Source of the DNA: Sorghum bicolor
Lineage: Eukaryota > Streptophyta > Magnoliopsida > Poales > Poaceae
Direction: 5' to 3'
Length of the DNA: 64,000 bases
Assembly: GCF_000003195.3 (NCBI RefSeq)
Contig: NC_012873.2
Coordinates: 25,269,317-25,333,316 of the forward strand
Shown piece after piece: positions 11,868 through 24,201 of this stretch. Each line of letters begins with the position of its first letter. Positions within the stretch are counted from its first letter, which is position 1. Under the pieces are notes generated by a model. It worked only from the letters and a program-made list of their open reading frames with translations, searched no databases and was not told the DNA's origin. A program made the position numbers and the translations under genes.

Positions 11868-13262
11868 TCAAAACTGAGTTTTGGGGTCATCCTTGATCTT
11901 TTCCTTAATATGAGAAACGCCCTTATCTGTCTTTTGACCTTCAATGACTTGACTCTCGAGCAAACAACTGAGCTGTATGTGACACAGAACCTCAGGATGC
12001 ATCAAGTTGAACCCATCTTCAAACAAAGACTGGACCACTTCATAGTGTGGTTTACGACTTAAGGCATCTGCTACCACGTTAGCCTTGCCTGGGTGGTAAT
12101 GGACCTCAAGAGCATAGTCCTTGATTAACTCCAACCATCGCTGCTGCCTCATATTCAACTCAGATTGAGTAAAGGTATACTTAAGGCTCTTATGATCTGT
12201 GTAGATATGACACTTATTCCCAAGTAGATAATGCCTACATATCTTCAGAGCATGCACAACAGCTGCTAGTTCAAGGTCGTGAGTCACATAGTTGACTTCA
12301 TGTTTTCTCAACTGTCGTGAAGCATAAGCTATAACTCTGCCCTCTTGCATCAGCACACATCCCAAACCACTTTTCGATGCGTCACAGAACACATCAAAAG
12401 GCTTCTCAACGTCCGGTTGTGCCAAAACAGGAGCAGTGGTCAGTTGCTTTCGCAAAGTGTGGAAGACTACTTCACACCCCTCTGTCCAGGCGAACTTATG
12501 ATCCTTTTGTAGCAAACTGGTCATTAGCTTAGCAATCTTGGAGAAGTCGGGGATGAAACAACGATAATACCCGGCTAAACCAAGAAAGCTTCGAACTTCC
12601 GAGACAGAAGTTGGTGCCTTCCAGTCCATAACTTCTTGTACTTTTGATGGATCCACGGCGATCCCTTGTTTTGATAGAATGTGCCCCTGGAATGGAACTT
12701 TCTTAAACCAGAATTCACACTTGCGAACTTCGCATATAACTGATGTTCTCACAGTCTTGTCAGCACAACCCTCAGATGCACAACATGATCTTGCTCATTC
12801 TCTGAATAAACCACAATGTCATCGATGAATACCACAACAAGCTTGTCCAACTCTGGCATGAAGACTGAGTTCATCAGACACATAAAGTATGTAGGAGCAT
12901 TTGTCAATCCAAAGGACATGACAAGATACTCATACAACCCATATGTGGTAGAAAAAAGTAGTCTTCGGTATATCTTGTGGGCGGATCTTGATTTGGTGAT
13001 ACCCAGACCTCAAATCTATCTTGGAGAACACCTTGGCTTTAGACAACTGGTCAAATAGGATGTCGATCCATGACAGAGGATACTTATTCTTGATTGTCAA
13101 AGCATTGAACGGACGATAGTCGACGCACATGCGCAAGGATTGATCCTTCTTTTTCACGAACAGCGCCGGGCAGCCCCATTCAGACGAACTTGCCCTAATG
13201 AAACCTTTGTCCAACAACTCCTGCAACTGAGTTTTCAATTCAGTGAGCAAGTTTGGCGGCAT
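11868..13262 (-). pseudogene. pol: Y1 reverse transcriptase and RNase H
   Basis: Three overlapping pieces. 13262-12930 has [42 protein letters not shown] and DLRSGYHQI. 12937-12749 has [12 protein letters not shown] and the catalytic [12 protein letters not shown]. 12752-11868 has [32 protein letters not shown] and an RNase H with [40 protein letters not shown] and [10 protein letters not shown], then a linker with [14 protein letters not shown]. Frameshifts lie near 12930-12960 and 12750. The last piece stops at TGA 11868-11870 after KTQF, the same codon position as in Y2. Confidence 0.88.
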
Positions 13263-13663
13263 CCGGTACGGTCTTCAAGAGATTGGTGCTATACTTGGTA
13301 TCAACTCTATAGCAAACTCTACTTCCCTATCCGGGGGAAGTCCTGGCAACTCTTCCAGAAAAACATCAGGAAACTCACAGACCACACGTATGTGCTCTAA
13401 CGGAACCACTCATAGGGCACAAGAAAGACTGGCAAAGTCAAATCACCGGGGTAACCTGACCTGAAGCATGCCCTCCCCTTTGGATCCTTAAGGGAGAGAG
13501 TCCTCTGACCTGCTTCTATGATTGGACCCCAGTCTGTCATCTTATTCATGCCAATGATAACATCCAAAACTAACCCTGGCATGACCACAAGGTTTACACA
13601 AAACCTTCAGCCGCTGACATCCAAGGTTGCTCCTGTTACTACTTTGTTGGCCAACACATCAGG
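13263..13663 (-). pseudogene. pol: Y1 protease C-terminal part, cut by Y2
   Basis: The frame 13588-13397 reads [19 protein letters not shown] and RTLSLKDPKG, the second half of a chromovirus protease (DVIIGMNWM-type strand). The first half, with the catalytic DSGSS, lies at 28045-28250 beyond Y2. The Y2 target duplication copy is TCAGG at 13659-13663. The linker to the RT at 13263-13396 is frame-disrupted. Confidence 0.8.
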
Positions 13664-16600
13664 TGTAACAGAACCACCCAAATTATAAGAGATTAAGCCT
13701 GATAGTGACCATTTGCACAGTCGAACTACCGAGCTTAAACCCATATAATCCCTGTAGTCCGTGAAATCTCAAAGGATTTCAAACCACAATTCTTACATAC
13801 AGCCAAGATTGTAATAAGTTCAGCATTCACCATTCACAATTACATCTAGTTCACCACATTCATAAAATACATCGGAGTACTTAAAATTATTACAAACCAA
13901 GTTCTCAAGTAGCGGAAGATTCATAATTCGAAAGTAACACACACATGTTTAGTTTGATACAGTGTCATAGTCGGTCATTCCCACAAAAGCAAAGGAGAAG
14001 GTAGAGTGACCATCGCCCTTGGTCTAGTCATCGCCCATTGCTGGGTACAAGCAGAGGATGCAATAACCATAGTACATTTGACCATCTGCAAAACAACATG
14101 GGAATAGAACCTTGAGTACGAGAATGTACTCAGCTAGACTTACCCATCATAAACCAAAATAAAGACTCTTCAAGGATCATGTAGGCTGTATGGTGCGGTA
14201 GCTGAGACTTTTTGCATAAAAGCATTATTCCACTAAAATATAGCCTAGATACCTTTCTTCTTTTAATTAGCTCAAGTTTGATAATATCATTACCTATTAT
14301 CTAGGTTTGCACCTGTACTATTACAAACAAGTGTAGTAATATGATGGTACCCCATCATAGCATTCATAAATCATTAATCATCATAACCCAAGTGTTCCAT
14401 AGTCCTTACTACGAGGACGAAGCTCATGTCATGTGCTCACTATCCAGGAGCGATGGCGATTTGAATCGATTTCTAACCAGCTGGCGAGTTATTTCCCACA
14501 CAAACCACACTCACTGATCAAGTGAGCTACAGATCACCATGTCACACTATCCAGGACCAATTCGCGGGTTTGGCAGGCACCGCCAGTACCCGAGGACCGT
14601 TCCGGCGACCGAGGAATCCAAGGTATACCAAGGTTGCACGCCGCGCCCTCGTCGTTCTCCTCAACCATCACCAATACAGCGCATGGCGGCTCGACTCCCG
14701 GCCCGGTTAGTGCTCAGGCTTCGCGGTCGGAACGACTTATCCTTCCAGCTAAGTGTGGGGCATGCGTTGAACATGACAAGAGGGCCGTCAACGATCGGTC
14801 CTTAATCGACACAGGCAGGGGCACTATGGTCAACCCACCATAAGACCCTGCCTAGTCTCAAATTCCTTTCCTCACTTGGTTATTCTTCCCCATAGCAATT
14901 ACAGCTAATCAAACCGGTGTCCACCTATATCTCGCAGGTGACTGGAAATCACCCGACTTCTACCAGACTAAGCAAACTAAGCATGGACTCCGTGCCTATC
15001 TACACAGGACAAGGTAGATAAACAAGTAGTGATATCAAGGAGTACATATGCATCAACGGTATTAAGCAATTCCTATCACTTAAATGCATTCATAGTAGAA
15101 CAAGCATAATATATCATTTATGTTAGTGAGAATAGGGAGACGTAGAATGCTCCGGGGATTGCCTTTCTCAAACGTGCTCGGCTTGTGATCCGGGCACTCT
15201 TGCAGCTCTTCTCCTGGCTCTGGCCCTCCCAGAAGTTCCTGCTCTTGGGTCTCCTCCGGCTCCTCGGGTCCCACCTCGTTCTCCTGCGAGCCTGTATGAT
15301 GCATGTGTGCTCATGAGTGGAGTGCGGGATGCCCGGGGTGCAATGCTTATGCAAGTAGGTACCAGATGACCATGACATGGTGCATAGATGATATAGGTGG
15401 TCACTTTTACAAGGTAGTCAACATCATCCAAGAACAAGTATTCGAACTTAGCATCTATTGTATTCTCGTCTACAAGTTGTCTTCAAGGTTAACCAGCAAG
15501 CTAACATGATGCTTCAAAGATACACCAAACATCTTTTATTCTATCTAATTCATACACAACAATTCTTATTTTATTTACTCACTTTTGGACCTACAAAAGT
15601 AGCATATATCTCTGTTTAGTAATAAATTCTACAAAAATTACAGTAGACTACTAGTCAATCATAAAGCCTACCATAAATTTCTCATAATATTTGGACATTT
15701 ATTTCGGGCTACAAAAATCACAAGATTAATCCATATAATCAAGTATAAATACCCTACTGTGGTATAAGTGTCAAACAGCAGATTTCATATTTTTATAAAT
15801 TACTTGTTAACATAAGAAACATCCACAAAATTTTCAAGATTAATTGCATGATCCAATTATTTATTACAAATCATAAACCACTGCTATGCAAGCGTTTAAA
15901 TAACCATAAATTAATTCATACCGCAAATAATGTGTAACAAAATTTTCCTAGAGACTAATCATCCATGTAGAGCCAACAAAATAAGTTTCATATTTTTCTA
16001 AGCTATATTTTAATTACTATGCATTTTCCAAATTTCAGCAAAAACATGGATTAAATATATTTGTACAGAAAAGTTGTTCAAACATGATATGCAACCATAC
16101 CAAACTATAGATGTGGAATTATAGAGTTCATCAAACTTTATTTCACAAATTCTGGAGCTGTAGAACTTAAGTTATGAAATATACAAGATTTAAACAAATC
16201 CTGAAAACCTTTATTTATGAAAAACGGACGGAAAACACTAGATCCACACCCGCAGAGGCGCTGACAGGCGGGACCCAGGGGTCTTGGCCCCACGGGTCAG
16301 CCACGCCGTACTCCAGCCGACTTCGGCCGGCCGGCTCTCGCCGACGGCGAGGTCTCCGGCCACGGGGTGAGCACCAACGTGCTCCCCGCAGCGAGGCACA
16401 CCCGAGGGTGCCCTTGGATCGGCCGGAAGATGACCGGAGCACCCCTGCGAGCATCCATAGCGGCACAGCGACGCTGCTCGCCGTGGCCAGGCCGCTCCGG
16501 TGCGGTAGAACGCGCGCGGGGACTCGTCCGAGCTTACTCACCGTGCTACGAACCTAACACGCTCGAAAGCAAGCGAAATGAGGCAGAAAGTAAGTGGCGA

Positions 16601-17546
16601 CGCGACGGAGCACTCCGATGAGGTCGGGGAAACTCCGGCGAGCGATTCAGGGCTTGTGGCGGTCTCTCACCTCGGTAGAGCGTGTGCAGAGGCTTACCGC
16701 GGCGAAGACGAGTGCAATGGTGGTTTTAGCGTCGAGGATGGGTCACTGGTGTGGCCGGCGGTGAGCGGCGGAGCTCTCTGGCGATGGCGCTGCGGCGGAG
16801 CTGCTGCAGCTCTCGCGAACGGAGGAAGGAGAAGGGAATGGGGAGGGGACAGAATGGGGTGGCCTGGTGGCGCGGGGCGGCGTCCCGACCGGGAAATGGC
16901 CGGTCGGCCGCGGCGCGTCCACGACGCCGGCGTACGGCCGCCACGTGGCCGGCGCTGGGTGGAGCGAGGCGGCGTCCGCGCATGGGAGAGAGGGGAGAGG
17001 AAAATGGGCCGCGCTGTCTGGCTGGGCCGAAAGGGAGGCGAGTCGGCCCAGTAGCGCCTGCCCCCTTTTCTTTTTTTTAAATTTCTTTTATCCAAAAAGC
17101 TTAAATAAGATATTTGAAGCCTTTGCAAAACTTTTCAGGGGTTGGAGTAAAAATAAGAATTGCTCCCCACAAAATTCCCTACAACTTTGTTTTAATAAGC
17201 AAAGCCAAATTCTAAATAGAATTCGAATCACAAATTAAAACTAGTTCTAGGTTTTTAATAAATTCATTTTATGGATTTTTGTATAAATTCCATTTCTCAA
17301 TTCCTACAGCTCCAAATATTTCACAAAATTACTCTTAAATCTTCTGACACATATTTCAACCTAATTTGGGCATTTCAAGAAAATTAGAAGTAAGCATAAT
17401 ATTTTTACCATATTTAATTCACATAAAATAAAGCACATAAAATCACACTTGAATGAATGACATGCTCATGTGATGCTATGCTTTATGAGAATGCTTATGG
17501 ATGAGTGTATGTGACTAAGTGCATGCTTAACACCTAGGGTGTTACA
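13664..17546 (-). repeat. Y2 3' LTR (3.9 kb)
   Basis: Plus-strand start TGTAACAGAACCACCC, end CACCTAGGGTGTTACA. It aligns along its length with 24202-28044. It has a GC-rich island at about 16230-17060. ORFs of up to 158 codons in the island are not frame-conserved. The 3' LTR supplies the polyadenylation region of the element transcript. Confidence 0.92.
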
Positions 17547-17558
17547 GCCCTTCCCCCC

Positions 17559-18914
17559 TTAGAGAAATCTCATCTCGAGATTTTGAGCTACTAACCATTT
17601 CTTATGAAATTTTGGATAAACTATTTTTAGGTAATCTTCGGTTTCCCAGGTGGCATCCCTATCATCATGATGACTCCACACCACCTTATATGTTTTGACA
17701 ACTCTGTTCCGGGTTACCCGCTCCTTGGTATCTACGATACCCACTGGCTGCTCCTTATATTCTAAGTCTTCCTTTATTTTGATTCCTCGGGGTTCAATCC
17801 TTTGCTCAGGCACTTTCAGACATTTTCGTAGCTGTGACACATGGAAAACTGGAAAGACCGAGCACAACTCCTCTGGTAACTGAATCTTGTAGGCTACAGG
17901 GCCTTTTCTTTCTAGTATCTGATACGGTCCCACATATCTGGGTGCAAGCTTGCTTCAAACTCGGAAACGTTGAACTTTCTTCATTGGTGTAACCTTGAGG
18001 TAAACATAGTCACCTACATTGAACTCGAGTGGCCTTCTTCTCTTATCGGCATAACTCTTTTGTCGCGATTGTGCTGCCTTCATGTGTTGTTGTATGATTT
18101 GCACCTTTTTCTCAGCCTCGTTCACGAAGTCGATGCCATAGTATCTCGTTTCACCAGGTTCGACCCACTTTAACGGAGTTCTACACTTACGATCATACAA
18201 CGCTTCGAACGGAGCCATCTTGATACTCTCTTGATAGCTATTATTGTACGAGAATTCCGACAAAGGTAACCATGATTCCCATGATCCCTTGGATGATAAC
18301 ACACATGCCCTCAACATATCTTTGAGCACTTGATTGAGTATTTCCGTTTGACGTGAAGTTTGGGTGTGATATACGGTGCTCCTTATCAGAACAGTCCCCA
18401 AACTCTTATGCATTCGCTCCCAGAAATGAGCGGTGAACTGCGGTCCTCTATCTGATATGATGGTCTTAGGAATACCATGTAGCTTGACGATCTCTGCCAT
18501 GTATATATCAGCATAATCGGGAGGTCTGTATGTGTTCTTAACTGGAATGAAATGAGCCGACTTGGTCAATCGGTCTATGATTACCCAAATCGAGTCATTC
18601 CCCTTTTGTGTTGCCGGTAAACCTGTGATAAAGTCCATACTTACCTCTTCCCATTTCCACTCTGGAACTGACAACGGTTGCAACAGACCTGCAGGTTTCA
18701 TATGTATAGCCTTGACTCTGCAACACGTGTCACAACGGGCCACATACGCTGCTATTTCTTTCTTCATTTTAGTCCACCAAAAGTGAGACCTTAGGTCTTG
18801 ATACATCTTGCTACTGCCAGGATGAATAGAAAGCTTGGAGAGATGTGCTTCATCCATGATGCGGTTCTTTAACTCTCGATCTTTCGGGACTACTAACCGG
18901 TGCTGAAACCACAA
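17559..18914 (-). pseudogene. pol: Y2 integrase with chromodomain
   Basis: 18914-17955 is an almost intact integrase: AHLSKLSIHPG and CDTCC of the zinc-binding domain, then MDFITGLPATQKG, SDRGPQFTAHFWERMH and a core glutamate in TSRQTEILNQVL. This is followed by GDYVYLKVTPMKKVQRFRV. A TGA at 17955-17957 interrupts before SKLAPRY; 17933-17559 continues with MGPYQILERKG, HVSQLRKCLK and the chromodomain (EQPVGIVDTKE, VVKTYKVVWSHHDD, TWETEDYLK). The same codon is TAA in Y1, so both copies are broken at one position. Confidence 0.9.
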
Positions 18915-18932
18915 TACCCCTTTTTCATCAAC

Positions 18933-20327
18933 TCAGAACTGAGTTTTTGGATCGCCTTTGATCTTCTCTTTGATGTGGAAAATACCCTTGTCTGTTTTCT
19001 GACCTTCAATGACTTGACTTTCAAGTGAACAACTGAGTTGTATGTTCCCTAAGACTTCAGGATGCATGAGATTGAAACCATCTTCAAACAATGGTTGAAC
19101 CACTTGATAGTGCGGTTTGCGACTCAAAGTGTCTGCTACCACATTAGCCTTGCCCGGATGATAATGGACCTCTACATCGTAATCCTTGATCAGCTCTAAC
19201 CATCTTCGTTGCCTCATATTCAGCTCGGACTGAGTGAAGATGTACTTCAAACTTTTATGATCTGTGTAGATATGACACTTGTTTCCCAGCAAATAGTGCC
19301 TCCAGATTTTCAAAGCGTGCACCACTGCTGCTAACTCGAGGTCGTGAGTTGGGTAGTTGACTTCGTGCTTTCTCAACTATCGTGAAGCATAAGCTATACC
19401 TCTGCCGTCTTGCATCAGCACACATCCTAAACCACTTTTCGATGCGTACCAAAACACATCAAAAGGCTTCTCGATATTGGGCTGCGCTAAAACGGGAGCG
19501 GTGGTTAGCAACTTTCACAAGGTGCGGAAGGCTAACTCACACCCTTCCGTCCAGACAAACTTATGATCCTTTTGCAGCAAACTGGTCATTGGCTTAGCAA
19601 TCTTGAAGAAGTCGGGTATGAAACGACGATAATACACGGCCAGACCAAGAAAACTCCGAACTTTTGAGACAGAAGTTGGTGCCTTCCAGTCCATGACTTC
19701 CTGTACTTTTGACGGATCCACAACAATCCCTTCTTCAGACAGAATGTGCCCTAGGAAAGGAACTTTCTTCAACCAGAACTCGCACTTGCTGAATTTTGCG
19801 TACAACTGATGCTCTCGTAGTCGTGTTAGCACGACTCTGAGATGCTCGGCGTGATCTTGCTCATTCTCTGAATAAACCAGAATGTCATCAATGAACACCA
19901 CAACAAACTTGTCTAACTCTGGCATAAAGACGGAGTTCATCAGATACATGAAGTATGCAGGAGCATTTGTCAACCCAAAGGACATGACAAGATACTCATA
20001 CAACCCATATCTGGTGGAAAAAGCAGTCTTCGGGATATCTTGCGGATGGATCTTGATTTGGTGATACTCGGACCTCAAATCTATGTTGGAAAACACTTTT
20101 TCCTTGGACAACGGATCAAACAAAATATCAATCCTTCGCAGCGGATACTTATTTTTGATTGTCACCGCATTGAGGGGACGATAGTCCACGCACATGCGCA
20201 ACGATTGATCATTCTTTTTCGCAAACAACGCCGGACAACCCCATTCCGACGAACTTGGCCGGATGAACCCTTTATCTAACAACTCCTTTAGTTGATTCTT
20301 CAACTCAGCGAGTTCATTTGGCGGCAT
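18933..20327 (-). pseudogene. pol: Y2 reverse transcriptase and RNase H
   Basis: 20327-19515 holds RT from [20 protein letters not shown] through [32 protein letters not shown], the catalytic [12 protein letters not shown] and GHILSEEGI to [15 protein letters not shown] at 19515-19517 replaces CGA seen in Y1. RNase H continues with [15 protein letters not shown] (first Asp of the Y1 DAS motif is Tyr here), then TAG 19377-19379 where Y1 has CAG. 19376-18933 has [24 protein letters not shown] and [10 protein letters not shown]. The block stops at TGA 18933-18935. Confidence 0.9.
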
Positions 20328-21019
20328 CTGTACGGCCTTCTAGATATCGATGCTGTACCTGGTATCAACTCTATTGCAAACTCTACTCCCCTGTCTAGGG
20401 GAAGGCCTGGCAATTGCTCAGGAAAAACATCAAGGAACTCATAGATTACTGGGATCTGTGGCACAGGAACCACGTGCGTAGCACAAGAGATGCTAGCAAA
20501 GTCAAAGCAACGGGGCAGAGGTACTTGAAAAGATCCACTGCCCTGGGGTTCTCTGAGAGATAACACCCTCTTCCCAATATCTATGACAGCATCCCACTCT
20601 TTCATCAAGTTCATGCCTATGATAACATCCAAAACTAACCCAGGCATGACTACCAGATTTACTCAAAACACCCGGTTACTTATATCCAGGGTTGCCCCTC
20701 GGACCACTCTATTTGTCAACACATCTGCCCCTGCTGAGCTGATGAGATAGCCATAACCCAGATCTATAACTGCTTGGTCATGATTTTGTGCAAATGCTTG
20801 GCTCATGAATGAATGTGATGATTCGGAATCAATCAAAACAACTGCAAGATGTTGGTTGACAAGAAACATACCAGCTGTTACCGGTTCTCCTTCCGGGATC
20901 TCCTCTATCGAAGTATGGTGCACACGGGCTGGGTAGGTTGCCTGCTGCTTCTTGGGGTAGGGACATTCCTTAGCAAAGTGCCCCATCTTGTGGCAGTTGT
21001 AGCATGGCCCCTTGGTCAT
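20300..21019 (-). pseudogene. pol: Y2 gag zinc knuckle and protease
   Basis: 21019-20663 begins MTKGPCYNCHKMGHFAKEC, a CCHC knuckle (C-x2-C-x4-H-x4-C). It continues to the protease with VVLIDSESSHSFMS, where the usual DSG triad reads DSE; Y1 keeps DSGSS. After a stop at 20663-20665, 20647-20300 gives [19 protein letters not shown] and the linker [18 protein letters not shown] one-base frameshift near 20325-20332 separates it from the RT frame. With the changed active site this protease would probably be dead even if translated. Confidence 0.87.
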
Positions 21020-21118
21020 GTTGTTGGCGGCAGGTGCCGCAGCTTGAAGTGCCTTTCGCTTGGCGGGAGCTATTGCTACCTTGTACGGCTTCTGCTGCGT
21101 TGGATGCCCGATGTTCCT

Positions 21119-22016
21119 TCACTGCGGCGGTCGGAACCTAGCACCTGGGGCAAGAGGATGATACTGCTGTCGTCCCGCCACCAGTGGCCTAGACTGAGAT
21201 GACCCGGCTTCAAAAGCCCTCTTACGAGACTTGGATGCACTATAGTTGTTGTTATTGTTTTCCTGGGTCAGGTAGTCACGGATGTAAGCATTGAAGGTAG
21301 CCCGGGTCCCTGTACGCATGGTCTTCAACATCTTCAGGCTCAGACCTCTCTGAAAACTAGCGATCTTCTTGGCCTCCATGTTCACATACTCGGGGGCGTA
21401 ACGAGCAAGATTGTTAAAAGCGTGCAGATACTCCTTTACAGTCTTTGTTCCCTACGACAGCCTCATGAACTCCCCAACCTTCATTTCCACCACACCCGGA
21501 GGAATGTAATTTCCTCGGAAGGCGGTTCCAGGTGATAGGGGTTCCCTCTGGGTAGGTGGTACGGTGATGGGACCACCAAATCCCAGTAGGTCCCTGCAAC
21601 TGATGCGCTGCATACTCAGCCTTGAGTTCTTCAGTCATCCGATGAAAGACGGAACTTTTGCTCCATAGTGTTGATCCACTCCTCCGCCTCGAGCGGTTCT
21701 AAGGCCTCCTTGAAGACTGGTGGTTTGGTATCCATGAAGTCCTTGAAAGAGCTGTACTGATTGGCTTCACGGCCGCCCTGGTTATCCCCACGGCGGGTAT
21801 TGTCAGCGATATTGCGCAGGGCTTCATGTTGCGCTGCATCTGCTCCATGTTGCGTTGGCTTCTCAGAAACTGCATGAAAAACACGTCCGCAGTGTACGGT
21901 GGAGGTGGTGCTGGTGATGGTGCTCTTTCCTCATTCCGTTGAGCCCCACCTCCAAAAGTACCTGCTCTAAGACCGGGGTTGCTGTTACCCACGCCACGTG
22001 TTTGCACCATCTGCAT
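21119..22016 (-). pseudogene. gag: Y2 gag capsid region
   Basis: Pieces 22016-21699, 21638-21414 and 21385-21119 together resemble the uninterrupted Y1 gag at 28514-29356. The start is MQMVQTRGVG, followed by ERAPSPAPPPP, TADVFFMQFLRSQRN, ELKAEYAAHQLQGP and W(T)-type motifs, then KKIASFQRGLSLKMLKTM and YLTQENNNNNYSASKS. Small indels shift the frame near 21820, 21640 and 21400. The piece keeps the glutamine codon (SSQSR) that is TAG in Y1. The 320 bases between orf0 and this start (22017-22335) hold no ORF. Confidence 0.85.
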
Positions 22017-22335
22017 TCGTCAATGATAAGCACTCGTTAGGAGTTGCCATCAACGGTAGACATATGTAGAATTATGCCGTACTAAATTTACTGAGGAAAA
22101 TAAATTCACACAATAAACAGAGGCACAAGAATTCATCATCGACACACAACATCAGTAACGAAATACTTAACATTCGAGCAACAAGGTTCGCATACATCCA
22201 AAATTGCCAGCATACATACACTGGACTTTCAGCGTCATCACATAAAGTTTTACACAGCCCAGATCCGCAGATTACAAGGCATGCGATGCAACAAAAACAT
22301 CAAAAGAAGAAGGACTAGCTCTAGAGCCCTAGCAT

Positions 22336-23378
22336 CTACTCGCTATGGTCACTGTCCATGCCGGAGCCCTCTTCGTCCTCATCTCCGCTAGCGGCTGTCT
22401 CTATCTCTAGATCCTCATCCATCTCGTCCTCAGAGTCTAACTCAGCTACTCCAGGCAGGTGGTGAGGGTGGAGCTGGTTATGCAGCTGGTGGATCTCCTC
22501 ATGCAAGTTCTCATTGGACTCCTCAGCATTAGCTAGCAGCTGCTCAAGCTCTAGCTGTCGGGCCCTCAGGGTGTCCTCCTCGTGCCAGCCTTCATTCCTC
22601 TGACAAGCACATGAACTAGCATGCGCTCGTAGTTCCTGTGAGCACTAGTCACCCTGTCCCTCTGCTCTCTCACTGCAAGCAGGTCCTGACTCAGCTCACT
22701 GTTCTTCTGGACCGCCTGATCCCTCTCTCAGGTCATGTGGGCCAACTCTGCCTGCAACCTCTCAACCTCAGTGTCAAACTCACGCTGTAGCTAGCGCTTC
22801 TCATCGTGAACTGTGAGAAGAGACCCAGACAAGCATCCCAAGCAACGCTCCAGACCCCCATAGGTCTTCATCAAGGTGAACATAGCGCTCATAGCTGTGC
22901 TCTCACTGTGCTGGTCCTCGTCTGCACTCCTTTCTAGAGCATTCACCTCGGACTGATCCCACACCGAAGTGTAGGGGTCACCCCGGGGAAACACCCCAGC
23001 GAAGGCGTGGGCCAGCTCCTGTGGAAACCTCTACATGATGTCCCTCAGAACTGCGAAGGCTGCTCTACTGGCACCGTGGAAAGGCATGGTACCTCGGGAC
23101 TCGTACACCCAGCCGCCCCAAGCAGGGTCACCTCCACTGGTAGGGACCACTGCCTTGATCCCCACTAGGGTCCCATCACCAAGCTGCTCCTTGTTCTAGT
23201 AGTAGCGAGGTTCCCTTCCTTCGGGATACCCCATCGAGCTAAACACCCTCCAGAACAAGGTGGGCATCCCAAACTCCTCCAGGAACATGCTCTTATGACG
23301 CGAGCTCTTGGCTGCCAACTGATGGCAAGGGGCCCGCCCACTAGTGGACTTGCGAGCGGTGAGCCTAGTGCGTGCCAT
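22336..23378 (-). pseudogene. Y2 orf0: protein with histone H3-like N-terminal tail, coiled coil and acidic tail
   Basis: Starts at ATG 23378-23376 with MARTRLTARKST; 18 of the first 28 residues equal the canonical H3 tail, with K9 in ARKS kept, K4 and K14 as R, K18 and K27 as H. A central part has EEFGMPTLFWRVFSSMGYPE, GGWVYESRGTMPFHGASR and ELAHAFAGVFPRGDPYTSVW. A coiled coil follows (EFDTEVERLQAELA), and an acidic end with DEMDEDLEIE and EDEEGSGMDSDHSE before TAG 22336-22338. Breaks: TAG 23196-23198 after 60 codons, TAG near 23030, TAG 22791-22793 (CAG in Y1), a possible further stop in the coiled coil and a one-base deletion near 22590. Allowing for that deletion the span is 348 codons. 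Its position between primer site and gag recalls orf0 of rice RIRE3/RIRE8. I do not recognise the central domain. Confidence 0.7.
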
Positions 23379-24187
23379 CTGCTGAAAAGAGAATACCTTG
23401 GGTAAGATTGAGAATTATCTTTTATTATCTTAATTGGAATTGGGATAGAATTTCAATTAAGGGGAGGAAGTAAGCAATGTCATAGAATGAACATGACACA
23501 TGCATGAACTTACGATATCATAAACTTAGAAACAGGGTCAACACTAATCGGTATATGCGGTGGCACACAACGTTCTCTCATAACGTACTAGCGTTCTAGG
23601 CGGGAACGTGGTTACTGTACCTGCAGAAAACTCATTTCAGCCCAACCACAGTATGAACATGCAGAACAAGAATATAAATCTACACACCCCACATGCATAG
23701 ACACCTCTTCCATGCATATGGTGTGTTACTACCCACATCATTGCCCTAGTGACGGCATCGCCTCTCGGGACGGAATCTCCCAACATGCGGTACTGTTCCC
23801 AGACACATCAAACATGTGTGCATGACACAGCACGTAACAACACTTCCCTAGATCGGCAGTGTATCCGATCATGCTCTCACAGCTCCCACTTACCGAGGCA
23901 TAGAGGAAGAATTGATCCATACATTACCACTCAAATGAATGGTACTCATACTATTGCACGCCGTATGAGCGACGAAATAGAAATATGATGCATTAACCCC
24001 CAAGTCAGTACTTAACTAGCCACCTTAGAGTCCTTAACTGGGCATAAAGGATATGACCATGGCACACAAGATAGTTTTCCAAAAACTTAGTTTAACACCT
24101 TGATTATCATTAATTAATAATAATCTTTTATTAAACCGGTTTAAGGTGAGCTAGAACGTACTTATGAACAGTAACTCGCTAAACCTT
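23379..24187 (-). other. Y2 5' leader between primer site and orf0
   Basis: About 0.8 kb of low-coding sequence, alignable with the Y1 leader at 38925-39734 (shared GCGGTGGCACA, CATGACACAGCAC and TAACTAGCCACCTTAGAGTCC blocks). Packaging and dimerisation signals would be expected here. I see no conserved ORF. Confidence 0.6.
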
Positions 24188-24199
24188 GCTCCGATACCA
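24188..24199 (-). promoter_or_regulatory. Y2 primer binding site (tRNA-iMet)
   Basis: The plus strand reads GCTCCGATACCA, then GC, then the LTR. On the element strand this is TGGTATCGGAGC, two bases from the 5' LTR. It matches the plant initiator-Met primer site TGGTATCAGAGC with one difference. This is the usual primer of chromoviruses. Confidence 0.88.
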
Positions 24200-24201
24200 G
24201 C

